Assembly (NCBI GenBank): GCA_902793685.1
Contig: CADBEN010000007.1
Location: 1-64,000, forward strand
Direction: 5' to 3'
Length of the DNA stretch: 64,000 bases
Source: an uncultured Lachnospiraceae bacterium
Lineage (GTDB): Bacteria; Bacillota; Clostridia; Lachnospirales; Lachnospiraceae
Each line of letters opens with the position of its first letter. Positions within the stretch are counted from its first letter, which is position 1. The notes beneath the pieces were generated by a model, which had not been told where the DNA came from, did not search any database, and saw nothing but the letters and a program-made list of their open reading frames with translations. The position numbers and the translations under genes are program-made. This document shows positions 41,009 to 50,742 of this stretch, one piece after another.

Positions 41009-42493
41009 ATGCGTACCTGGACCACGGAAGAGCGCTACCGCGTTCTGCACAGTGCGGACGAGATCATCGGCCTGCACGAAAAGATCGTCTCTTCGGAATA
41101 CCGGCAGAAATTCCATGTTCAGCCCATCACCGGGCTGTCCAGTGATCCGAACGGCTTCGTGTACCACAAGGGCACCTGGCATCTGTATTATCAGTACTGC
41201 CCCTGGGGCGCCGTCCACGGACTCAAATTCTGGTACCATGTGACTTCCACAGATCTGGTCCACTGGACCAACGCCGGGATCGGCATGTGGCCGGACACCT
41301 TCTTTGACAACAAGGGCTGCCATTCCGGCTCCGCCTTCTCCGCGGGCGATGATCTCTACCTCTTCTACACCGGCAATCACCGGGACGAGAACTGGGTCCG
41401 GACGCCCTATACCTGCGCGGCGAAGCTCGGGCCGGACGGAAAACCGGTGAAGCTGCCGGAGCCGCTGTTCGGGCCCCGTCCGGATTACAGTGAGCACCAG
41501 CGCGACCCGAAGATCGTCTACGTGCCGGAGCAGAAAAAGTACTTCATCTTCATCGGCGCCCAGTCCATGGACAAGAAGGGGCGGGCACTGATCTACACCT
41601 CCGAAAGCCTGCTGGAGGGCTGGAAGTTCGCCGGCGAGCTGAAGGTGCCGGGCTTCGAGGACTTCGGCGGCATGTGGGAATGCCCGTGCATTGTCCGCAT
41701 CAGCGGAAAGGACATCCTGATCTTCTCCCCGCAGTACACGAAGCTTCCGGGCCGCGCGGAGAGCACGAACCACAACATTTACATGATCGGATCCATGGAC
41801 TATGAGACCCTGACCTTTACCCCGGACGATACTTACCACTACCTGGATTTCGGCTTCGATTTCTACGCGGCGCAGTTCGCGGCCAATGTGAACGATCCGG
41901 AGATGGCGGTGCTGATCGGATGGATCGGCCTCCCGGACAACCACTATCCCACTGAGGAAGAGGACTGGGAGGGCAGCATGTCCGTGCCGCGGGAGCTCCG
42001 GCTGGTCAACGGACGGCTGGTACAGTCTCCGCCTGCCGCTTTCGGAAGGATCCTGAAGGATGCCGTCCCCGGCGACGGAAAGCTTCTGAAGACCTGCCAG
42101 GTGGAGATCCGCCTGCCGGAGGGTGAGAATCCCTCCGAAGACTTCACGCTTAAGCTTTTCACAAAAGCGGACGGCAGCGGCGGCATGTCCTTCGCCTACG
42201 ACGCCGCGTCAAAGATCATCACTGCCGACAAGACGGGCATGGATCTCCGGTACAACCAGCAGGTGGGCGAGGTCCTTCCGGTGCCGCTGGACGATGCGCT
42301 GAAAAAGATCAGGATCCTGATCGACAGCTGCTCCGCCGAGCTCTTCCTGAACGACGGCGCCGCCACCTTCACGACCCACGTTTATCCCACTGCCGGGGAG
42401 CACTTCTACACCCTGACAGGGCCCGGCGCTGCCGGCGCCATCGTGACGGTCCGGGAGATCCTTCCGTCCGTGAAGGACGACTTTGTCGTGTGA
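41009..42493 (+). CDS. Glycoside hydrolase family 32 enzyme
   Basis: A 494-aa beta-fructosidase-type enzyme (sucrose-6-phosphate hydrolase, invertase or levanase group). The five-bladed propeller motifs are present: SSDPNG with the nucleophile Asp46 (usual WMNDPNG), RDPKIV with Asp166 as transition-state stabiliser, and WECPC with the acid/base Glu224. A C-terminal beta-sandwich follows (about 355-494). No signal peptide, so it is intracellular, which favours sucrose-6-phosphate or imported oligofructose. No PTS or fructokinase gene is adjacent. AAAGGAGG precedes the ATG. Confidence 0.92.
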   Translation: MRTWTTEERYRVLHSADEIIGLHEKIVSSEYRQKFHVQPITGLSSDPNGFVYHKGTWHLYYQYCPWGAVHGLKFWYHVTSTDLVHWTNAGIGMWPDTFFDNKGCHSGSAFSAGDDLYLFYTGNHRDENWVRTPYTCAAKLGPDGKPVKLPEPLFGPRPDYSEHQRDPKIVYVPEQKKYFIFIGAQSMDKKGRALIYTSESLLEGWKFAGELKVPGFEDFGGMWECPCIVRISGKDILIFSPQYTKLPGRAESTNHNIYMIGSMDYETLTFTPDDTYHYLDFGFDFYAAQFAANVNDPEMAVLIGWIGLPDNHYPTEEEDWEGSMSVPRELRLVNGRLVQSPPAAFGRILKDAVPGDGKLLKTCQVEIRLPEGENPSEDFTLKLFTKADGSGGMSFAYDAASKIITADKTGMDLRYNQQVGEVLPVPLDDALKKIRILIDSCSAELFLNDGAATFTTHVYPTAGEHFYTLTGPGAAGAIVTVREILPSVKDDFVV

Positions 42494-42562
42494 CCGACTG
42501 ACCTGTTGACCTCTGTCGAAAAAGACGCAGCATCTTCCTGCGAAACTGCTGCGGAAATATAA

Positions 42563-42616
42563 GGCGGGCCGCCGCATTAAGAAAAATGTTCCTTAATGCG
42601 GCAGCCCGCTTTGTTT
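42563..42616. terminator. Terminator between GH32 and TauE genes
   Basis: A long stem, GCGGGCCGCCGCATTAAG paired with CTTAATGCGGCAGCCCGC with one bulge, is followed on the plus strand by TTTGTTTTGTC. It serves the convergent genes on both sides. Confidence 0.85.
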
Positions 42617-42695
42617 TGTCTTTATCCATAATACCGCAGAATACCCCTGCCTCTTAGCATACGCGAAGGCGGTGGGTTAATTCACTTCTGTCCCG

Positions 42696-43442
42696 TTATT
42701 TCAGGAGCATCCCGATGCCGCTGAGCAGCATCACGATATAGATGGATTTCAGTATGACCTTGTCCGGGAGATGGGGGGCCAGGATCCCGCCCAGAAGATT
42801 CCCGAGAAGCATACCCGGCGCCGCCCCGAGGATTCCCAGCAGTACCATGGGCGAATACTGCCCGTTCAGGATCCGGATCGCGCTGGCATAAATGTTGTTG
42901 AATGCAAAATAGGTCTGGATCGTCGCGAAATACGCGGCGTGGGTCGCTGTAGCCCCCAGAAAGAAGACCACCACCGGCGGCCCGCCCGTGGCGAACAGGC
43001 CGTTCATTATACCGCCGAGTCCGCCCGCAATGACTCCATTCCGCACCTTCGGCTGAATGGTGATCTTCTTGCTGAGGAACAGGAACCACAGCGACATGAG
43101 GATCAGCATCACGGCAAGAAGGATCCGCAGAGTATCCAGGGACGCCCCTCTGGAAAACCGCACCGACAGGAAGGTCATGACAAAGCTTCCGCAGAGCACC
43201 GGGGGCACCAGGCGCACCACCGCGTCCTTCCGGTATTTGACGGCCAGGTAAGAAGCGCTGAAGGCGGAGCACGCGTTGGTGACGGCGGCCGGCAGCGAAT
43301 AGGACGGGATCATCAGCGGCAGCAGAAGGATTGCCACGATCCCCATGCCGAACCCGCAGACCCGCTGTACAAAGGTCGAAAGGGTATATACCGCGAAACA
43401 GCACAGAAGAACGTAGATGATCTCAGACTGCGTCATATCCAT
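42696..43442 (-). CDS. TauE/SafE family sulfite/anion exporter-like permease
   Basis: A 248-aa integral membrane protein of the TauE/SafE family, with about eight hydrophobic segments in two halves. The N half has the family-typical GFGMGIVAILLLPL; the second half has GVIAGGLGGIMNGLFATGGPPVVVFFL, which mirrors it. Members move sulfite, sulfoacetate or other anions; the substrate is not deducible here. GAGGAAAC precedes the ATG at 43442, which lies 10 nt inside the end of the acetyltransferase gene, so the two are coupled. A competing ORF in another frame (42682-43404) has no membrane-protein character and is a shadow. Confidence 0.85.
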   Translation of the reverse strand: MDMTQSEIIYVLLCCFAVYTLSTFVQRVCGFGMGIVAILLLPLMIPSYSLPAAVTNACSAFSASYLAVKYRKDAVVRLVPPVLCGSFVMTFLSVRFSRGASLDTLRILLAVMLILMSLWFLFLSKKITIQPKVRNGVIAGGLGGIMNGLFATGGPPVVVFFLGATATHAAYFATIQTYFAFNNIYASAIRILNGQYSPMVLLGILGAAPGMLLGNLLGGILAPHLPDKVILKSIYIVMLLSGIGMLLK

Positions 43443-44221
43443 GGATCAGTTTCCTCACATATTTCAGGGAACGGGACTACCGGCTTCACCTCAGTCTCCT
43501 GCGGAACCAGGAATTTTTCCATCCAGCACATGTCGTACCAGCGGCCGAACTTGTACCCGCAGCGCCGGAATGTGCCGCAGAGCCGGTAGCCCATCCGCTC
43601 GTGGAAGCGGACACTGTCGTGGTTCAGGTATTCATCGTCCGCTTCAGGGACCCCGATGCAGGCATACAGATTCCGCATGCCCATGGCTGCCAGGCACAGC
43701 TCCAGGGCCTCGTAAAGCCTGCGGCCGATGCCGTCCCGCTTCCTGTCTTCCCTGACGTAAATACTGACCTCGCAGGCCCAGTCGTAAGCCGCCCGCGTCT
43801 TGAAATACCCGGCGTAGGCGTAGCCCAGGATTTCGTACTCTTCCATGGAAGACTCCGGACTTCTGTCCGCCGCATTCTGTCTGTCTGCGCCTGAGGCGGG
43901 CTGCTCCTCTGCACATGCGGCAGGCTGCTCCTCTGCGCCTGCGGCAGACTGTTTTTCTGCGCCTGCGGCAGCCTTCCGGTAAGCCACGAGATAGGGGAAG
44001 CGTTTCAGTGTCCGTCCGATCCGCCCGCGGAACTCGTCTTCTGTCGGCACTTCGTATTCAAAGGTGATGGCAGTCTTCCGGACATAGGGTGCGTAGATGG
44101 CAAGCAGAGCGGGCGCATCGTCCGCTGCGGCCTGCCGGATCAGGATCTCCTCCGGCCGGACCGGGTATTTTCCCTGCCGGGTCAGGACCTCTTTCTTCCG
44201 GATCGGGACTTCATGACTCAA
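43433..44221 (-). CDS. GNAT N-acetyltransferase with low-complexity insertion
   Basis: A 262-aa acetyl-CoA-dependent acyltransferase resembling phosphinothricin/methionine-sulfoximine acetyltransferases. The N-terminal ILIRQAAADDAPALLAIY and the late EVSIYVREDRKRDGIGRRLYEAL (motif A, acetyl-CoA pyrophosphate loop RKRDGIGR) are clear. A low-complexity insertion (residues about 83-127) of Ala/Glu/Gln repeats interrupts the loop between strands. The start is a TTG at 44221, preceded by GGAGGAG at good spacing; the ATG at 44314 has no such site. The stop overlaps the TauE start by 10 nt. Confidence 0.83.
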   Translation of the reverse strand: MSHEVPIRKKEVLTRQGKYPVRPEEILIRQAAADDAPALLAIYAPYVRKTAITFEYEVPTEDEFRGRIGRTLKRFPYLVAYRKAAAGAEKQSAAGAEEQPAACAEEQPASGADRQNAADRSPESSMEEYEILGYAYAGYFKTRAAYDWACEVSIYVREDRKRDGIGRRLYEALELCLAAMGMRNLYACIGVPEADDEYLNHDSVRFHERMGYRLCGTFRRCGYKFGRWYDMCWMEKFLVPQETEVKPVVPFPEICEETDPWI

Positions 44222-44361
44222 GGTATGTCTCCTCCGTCTGACAGATCTGCACTCATGTTTCTTTGTCTTCCCGCAAGTATACCACCGGAATGCCCGCTCC
44301 GTACAGGGTTTCACCGGGTTCTGCCGGCGCTTTCCCGCCGGACGCAGTTCCGGCCTCTCAG

Positions 44362-44407
44362 GCAGAAAAGGTCCCCATCCTGATCTTCCGACCAGCGATG
44401 GGGACCT
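44362..44407. terminator. Terminator of the 21-codon mini-gene
   Basis: AGGTCCCCATC (44369-44379) pairs with GATGGGGACCT (44397-44407). On the minus strand it is followed by TTTTC. It lies just downstream of the small ORF at 44425-44490. Confidence 0.8.
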
Positions 44408-44424
44408 GTTTCATTGTCCACTGC

Positions 44425-44490
44425 TTATTTTGCGAAGCTGTCATAATACTCTTCCAGGAACATCTCGATGCTTTCAAGCAGCTTTTTCAT
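44425..44490 (-). CDS. 21-residue peptide gene
   Basis: A very small ORF (MKKLLESIEMFLEEYYDSFA plus K, then stop) with a full AAGGAGGAG ribosome binding site 6 nt from the ATG and a strong intrinsic terminator 18 nt past the stop. The peptide is an amphipathic acidic helix candidate. It lies alone between the GNAT gene (same strand) and the AraC regulator. The upstream sequence is A/T-rich with TTGTCA near 44613 and TATATACT near 44560, but no well-spaced promoter. I do not recognise a family. It may be a secreted or regulatory peptide or an attenuator leader; the first two are guesses. Confidence 0.6.
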   Translation of the reverse strand: MKKLLESIEMFLEEYYDSFAK

Positions 44491-44529
44491 GGTCTCCTCC
44501 TTCCGGGCCCTTCCGGTCCTGATGAAATA

Positions 44530-44770
44530 ATCTTTCGTTCCTTCTTGTTCTGTCCAGTATATAGTTTTCTGGTTATTTTTATTTATTTCTTTATTTGTCT
44601 GTTTCCTTCTGACAACTATATGCTACACCCGCTTTTACTCTATGTAAAATACCGGTATTGCAGGGTGAGCCATACCTTTCAGGTATGCCGGATGGCTGCA
44701 GGCGCACTCTCAGGTATGGCGTCCGGGGGTGTTCTGTTATTGACTTTTGTCTTTCTTTCCCGAAATGCTC
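44530..44770. other. Non-coding region upstream of the AraC-type regulator
   Basis: An A/T-rich stretch (44530-44650) is followed by an inverted repeat GCCATACC (44669-44676) / GGTATGGC (44712-44719), with another copy of CAGGTATG between the arms. I see no gene apart from the 21-codon ORF to the left. The repeats could be regulator-binding sites. Confidence 0.45.
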
Positions 44771-44798
44771 TGTACATTTTACGAGGTTATAATGTACA
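44771..44798 (+). promoter_or_regulatory. Operator-like inverted repeat over a -10 box
   Basis: TGTACATT (44771-44778) and AATGTACA (44791-44798) are perfect inverted 8-bp arms separated by 12 bp. A TATAAT (44788-44793) lies in the right arm. No good -35 is at 17 bp, which is compatible with activator dependence. It is about 75 bp upstream of the AraC-type gene. Confidence 0.55.
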
Positions 44799-44866
44799 AT
44801 CTCTAGTTAGAAGTTTCTAACCATAAGGTCAGACAGAGATTACGGCAGACAGGGAGCGAATGACCT

Positions 44867-45283
44867 ATGACCAGAGAATCATGCCATACCATCACAGCCT
44901 GCGGCAGCGGCGGCTGCCGTCCCGGTCCGTGCCGCCCGAAAGACGTCAAGGCAGAGCTGGTGCGGTCCGCGGAGGTCCTGATCCGGGAACACTACATGGA
45001 CAAATTCTCTCTGAAGCTTCTCTCCGATGCCCTGCATGTGGACAAATCCTACCTGCTGCGGACCTTCCATGAGCGCACGGGACTAACCCTTCTGGAGTAC
45101 CATAACCAGATACGCATCGAGGCCGCGCAGGAACTTCTGATGCGGCCGGAGATCCCGGTGGCCTCCATAGCGCACCGGACCGGCTTCGTGTCAGCGTCCC
45201 ATTTTCCCCAGGTATTCCGGCGGCACACCGGACAGACGCCGTCCGAATACCGGAATCAGCATCTCACATATCCGGAAAACTGA
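44867..45283 (+). CDS. Short AraC-type transcriptional regulator with Cys-rich N terminus
   Basis: A 138-aa DNA-binding protein that contains only the AraC/XylS double helix-turn-helix (about 28-132: LKLLSDALHVDKSYLLRTF, then VASIAHRTGFVSASHFPQVFRR). Instead of a large ligand domain it has a 25-residue N terminus with Cys6, His7, Cys12, Cys17 and Cys22, which may bind metal or respond to redox. GGGAG lies about 11 nt before the ATG, with a competing ATG at 44860 out of frame. The MATE efflux gene follows on the same strand after about 155 nt, making it a likely target. Confidence 0.85.
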   Translation: MTRESCHTITACGSGGCRPGPCRPKDVKAELVRSAEVLIREHYMDKFSLKLLSDALHVDKSYLLRTFHERTGLTLLEYHNQIRIEAAQELLMRPEIPVASIAHRTGFVSASHFPQVFRRHTGQTPSEYRNQHLTYPEN

Positions 45284-45439
45284 AATCTTCAGAAAAAATG
45301 GCGGAGAGCAGTGTACTGCTCTCCTTATTTTTATACAGATTCGTCGGATTCCCTGTCCCGGCCTTCTGTGCTAAAATATGATAATGTATACATTACAGTG
45401 AACAGTGATCGTATTTTCAGGGCAGGCAGCAGTTTTATT

Positions 45440-46810
45440 ATGATGAGACAGAAACAGATAGATTTTGAACACGGGAACCCCTTCAGCGTGATCATCCAGG
45501 CAGGGGTTCCGATGCTGGTGGGGCAGGTGCTGAACCTTCTTTACAGTATCGTCGACCGGATGTACATCGGCCGTATTCCGGAGGTCGGGACCCTGGCCCT
45601 CGGAGGCATCGGTCTCTGTTTCCCCGTGATCCTGATGATCATGGCCTTCGCGAACCTTTACGGCTTCGGCGGCGCGCCTCTCTGCGCTATGGCCCGCGGC
45701 TGCGGGGACCGGGAGCGGGCGGAGTACATCATGAATTCCGCGGCTACCATCCTGCTGGCGCTGGGCATCGGCCTCTGTCTTCTCGGCTATCTGACCGCCG
45801 AGCCGGTGCTGCGGGCTCTGGGCGCTTCGGAAAACACGCTGCCCTTCGCCATGGCCTATCTGCAGATCTACCTGATCGGCACCATCCCCTTCATGTTCTC
45901 CACCGGCCTGAACCCCTACATCAATGCCCAGGGCTTCGCCCAGACAGGAATGATGACCGTGTTCATCGGCGCGGCCGCCAACATCATCCTCGACCCGGTC
46001 TTCATCTTTCTTTTCGGGATGGGGATCCGCGGAGCGGCGGTGGCCACCGTGATCTCCCAGTTTCTGTCCGCGGCCTTCGCCATCGGCTTTCTCCGGAGTC
46101 CCGGTTCTGAGCTTCACCTTAGGTTTCTCCCCCTGAACCGGCTGGATCTGCCTCTGGTCGGGGAGATGACGGGCCTCGGCCTCGTGAACTTCATCATGAC
46201 CTTCACCAACAGCCTCGTGGCGATCGTCTGCAATACCACCCTCGCCGCCTTCGGCGGAGATCTGGCAGTCTCGGTCTACACCATCATCTCCTCCGTCCGC
46301 TCCATCGTGGATGTCCCGCTCCTGGCCTTCGCCAACGGAGCCGGTCCCGCGCTGAGCTATTCCTACGGCGGAAAGCAGTTTGACCGGCTGAAAAGCCTGA
46401 TCTGGATCGTCCTGACCCTCTGCTGCTCTTTCTCCCTGATCCTGTGGGTCCTGATCTTCTTCTTTCCTCAGGCCTTTATCCGGGTCTTTACCTCGGATTC
46501 CGCGCTGATGACCGCCGCGATTCCGGGACTGCACATCTATTTCTTTGCCTTTGTGTTCCAGTCCTTCCAGACCGTCGCGCAGAACGTCTTCAAGGCCCTG
46601 GGGAAAAAGCGGCGGGCCATTTTCTTCTCCCTCTTCCGGAAGGTGATCATGGTCGTCCCGCTGACTCTGATCCTGCCCCATATCGCAGGACTCGGCGTCA
46701 AAGGCGTCTACATGGCGGAGCCCATTTCCAACGTCATCGGCGGCATGGCAAGCTTCACCACCATGATGCTGACCATCTATTTCCGGCTTGGAAAAGACGA
46801 AAATGTATGA
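45440..46810 (+). CDS. MATE family multidrug efflux protein
   Basis: A 456-aa membrane antiporter of the MATE family, with twelve hydrophobic segments in two six-helix halves. Family motifs include GNPFSVIIQAGVPMLVGQV, the first-helix start, and NIILDPVFIFLFGMGIRGAAVATVISQ in the middle. It is expected to export drugs or metabolites using Na+ or H+. The start at 45440 (ATGATG) is chosen because homologues begin here; the frame continues upstream to 45311 with no conserved sequence, and the Shine-Dalgarno (GGCAGG) is distant. It lies behind the short AraC-type regulator. Confidence 0.88.
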   Translation: MMRQKQIDFEHGNPFSVIIQAGVPMLVGQVLNLLYSIVDRMYIGRIPEVGTLALGGIGLCFPVILMIMAFANLYGFGGAPLCAMARGCGDRERAEYIMNSAATILLALGIGLCLLGYLTAEPVLRALGASENTLPFAMAYLQIYLIGTIPFMFSTGLNPYINAQGFAQTGMMTVFIGAAANIILDPVFIFLFGMGIRGAAVATVISQFLSAAFAIGFLRSPGSELHLRFLPLNRLDLPLVGEMTGLGLVNFIMTFTNSLVAIVCNTTLAAFGGDLAVSVYTIISSVRSIVDVPLLAFANGAGPALSYSYGGKQFDRLKSLIWIVLTLCCSFSLILWVLIFFFPQAFIRVFTSDSALMTAAIPGLHIYFFAFVFQSFQTVAQNVFKALGKKRRAIFFSLFRKVIMVVPLTLILPHIAGLGVKGVYMAEPISNVIGGMASFTTMMLTIYFRLGKDENV

Positions 46811-46820
46811 TCCTCATCTG

Positions 46821-46850
46821 CGCCGGCAGCAGAACATGCCGGCGTTTTAC
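46821..46850 (+). terminator. Terminator after the MATE gene
   Basis: CGCCGGC (46821-46827) pairs with GCCGGCG (46838-46844), followed by TTTTAC. Just downstream AAACAATCAGT occurs twice (46858 and 46882 regions) before the next gene. Confidence 0.6.
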
Positions 46851-46908
46851 TGTCAGAAACAATCAGTTTTTCAATATCAAAAACAATCAGTAATACAGGA
46901 GGCCTCTT

Positions 46909-47814
46909 ATGTTTGCAGGCATGACTATCTATAACCTTCTCTGGTTCTTTTTTCTCTACTCTGTCCTCGGCTGGATCGTCGAAGTCATATACCACGTGGT
47001 GGCCTGCGGCAAGATCGTGAACCGCGGTTTCCTGAACGGCCCGGTCTGCCCTATCTACGGCTTCGGCATGATCGGTGTCCTCTGGATGGTTTTTCTGATC
47101 ACACCGGAAGGGCAGGATCACCCCGGTCTCGTTTCTCTGTTCCTGGGCGGTATGCTGCTCACCACCGCCATTGAGCTCTTCGGCGGGTGGGCTCTGGACA
47201 AACTGTTCCACATGCAGTGGTGGGATTACAGTGACCTCCCCTTCAACTTCCACGGCTATATCTGCCTGAAGTTCAGCATCCTGTGGGGCATCGGTGTGGT
47301 CCTGGTGGTAACGGTCCTCCACCCGATCGTGTCGCTCTGGCCCTTCATCCTCTTTGAGAGTCCTGTGAGCTGGATCATCCTGGCCTGTGTCTATGTGATC
47401 TTTGCGGCAGACCTGGTCATCACCGTCCTGACCGTCCGCGGCCTGGCGAAGGATCTCGCGGAGATCGAGCGGCTCGGCAAGGCGCTCCATTCTGTCAGCG
47501 ACAACATGACAGTGCAGATCGGGGAAGGTACCCTCAAAGCGCAGGAAAGGATCGAGAGCCAGCAGGTGCAGGCAGCCCTCGCGAAAGCCGAGATGCGCGA
47601 CCGGATGGAAACTGCCCGTACAAACGCGGAGAAGCGCCGCGCAGAAATGAAGGCGCAGCTTGCGATCGTCCAAAGCCGTGCAGCTTCCGGAAAACTCTTC
47701 GGCAAGGGCCGTCTCCTGACTGCCTTCCCGGAACTGAAATCCCGGAATCATGAAAAGCTGATGGAAGATCTGAAGGAGTTCCTCTGGACCCAGGAATGGC
47801 CGGAAAGAGACTAA
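46909..47814 (+). CDS. PF06541-type membrane protein (putative ABC-transporter permease)
   Basis: A 301-aa protein of the family annotated as 'putative ABC-transporter type IV' (PF06541), with no known mechanism. The first 180 residues have five to six spans and the family motifs LGWIVEVIYH, RGFLNGPVCPIYGFG, EL.GGW.LDK and WWDYSDLPFNFHGYICL. The C-terminal 120 residues are a charged coiled coil (KALHSVSDNMTVQIGEGTLK, then METARTNAEKRRAEMKAQ), which is an extension beyond the core family. AGGAGG lies 6 nt before the ATG. No ATPase gene is adjacent, so an ABC-transport role is doubtful. Confidence 0.82.
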   Translation: MFAGMTIYNLLWFFFLYSVLGWIVEVIYHVVACGKIVNRGFLNGPVCPIYGFGMIGVLWMVFLITPEGQDHPGLVSLFLGGMLLTTAIELFGGWALDKLFHMQWWDYSDLPFNFHGYICLKFSILWGIGVVLVVTVLHPIVSLWPFILFESPVSWIILACVYVIFAADLVITVLTVRGLAKDLAEIERLGKALHSVSDNMTVQIGEGTLKAQERIESQQVQAALAKAEMRDRMETARTNAEKRRAEMKAQLAIVQSRAASGKLFGKGRLLTAFPELKSRNHEKLMEDLKEFLWTQEWPERD

Positions 47815-47851
47815 GGTTTTATCTCAGTCCAATGGAAATTTCCGGGCAGAC

Positions 47852-47896
47852 AAAACTGCCCTGCTAAGGCGATTGCCTTAACAGGGCAGTTTTTTG
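47852..47896. terminator. Bidirectional terminator
   Basis: AAAACTGCCCTGCTAAGGC pairs with GCCTTAACAGGGCAGTTTT with one bulged base, followed by T-runs. It separates the PF06541 gene and the convergent DUF1858 gene. Confidence 0.88.
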
Positions 47897-47916
47897 TTCT
47901 TCAGTATCTCAGGAGG

Positions 47917-48180
47917 TCACTCCTGCTTTCCGTCAACAGCTTCCGGGACAGGAATAAGGCCCAGGAACTCGTTCACGTAGGTGCAGACCTCTTCCGGGTT
48001 CATCCCGTGGACCATGCTTGCATCCTCCAGGGACTCTCCCTGGGAAGCCGGGCAGCTGATGCAGCCCATGCCGCACTGCATCAGTGCGAAAGCAGCATCC
48101 GGGTATTCCTTGATGATATCGCCCACCAGCATGTCTGTGGTGACCAGTCTCTTCTCTTCCATCTTCTTCTCTTCCGCCAT
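47917..48180 (-). CDS. DUF1858 domain protein
   Basis: An 87-aa protein of the DUF1858 family (hybrid-cluster-associated disulfide domain). It has TTDMLVGDIIKEYPDAAFAL and the cysteine motif MQCGMGCISCPASQGESL, with CxxxCxxC spacing typical of the family. Members are often linked to redox or metal chemistry, but function is unproven. The start at 48180 follows AAAGGAG; the longer frame from 48213 has no such site. It has its own near-consensus promoter and shares the terminator with the PF06541 gene. Confidence 0.9.
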   Translation of the reverse strand: MAEEKKMEEKRLVTTDMLVGDIIKEYPDAAFALMQCGMGCISCPASQGESLEDASMVHGMNPEEVCTYVNEFLGLIPVPEAVDGKQE

Positions 48181-48510
48181 GATTGTTTCTCCTTTCAAGC
48201 AGCGGCCTTTCACCGCAAAAACTTCTGTTGAGGCCGGGTTCTTCTCCGGCCGTAATTATTTTCTGAACAGCGTCACCGATGATTATACACTCTCTGTCAA
48301 CTTTGGACAAGCAGACATCGTCCGCAAGGGCAGCCTTCGGAATGCAGGCATCTGCAGGGATGTCCATATGTGCAGGAATTACGTGTGCAGGATTATAGAG
48401 CCGGGGTAATGTCAGGGACCGGAGAATAAGGTAAAATAGAGGTAACTGCCCAGAACCCCAGACCCGGGGCGCTTTGCATCCCGCGTTGTCAGTGTCCGAA
48501 AGGAGCCGGC
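48181..48510. other. Divergent intergenic region DUF1858 / glycogen-debranching gene
   Basis: It holds the minus-strand promoter at 48282-48310 and a weak plus-strand -10 (TAAAAT near 48432). An imperfect hairpin of GGCCGG/CCGGCC lies near 48231-48263. Three copies of TGCAGG lie between 48343 and 48393. No ORF looks real here. Confidence 0.5.
48282..48310 (-). promoter_or_regulatory. Promoter of the DUF1858 gene
   Basis: Minus strand: -35 TTGTCC (48305-48310), 17-bp spacer, -10 TATAAT (48282-48287). A second TTGACA lies within the spacer, too close to the -10 to be its -35. Confidence 0.7.
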
Positions 48511-50724
<2,214 letters not shown>

Positions 50725-50742
50725 TGCCCTGCGGTTTCTGTT

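Noticed and set aside
42682-43404. 240-codon minus-strand frame overlapping the TauE gene
   Set aside because: No hydrophobic pattern or family match; the overlapping frame at 42696-43442 encodes a clear TauE membrane protein with a ribosome site.
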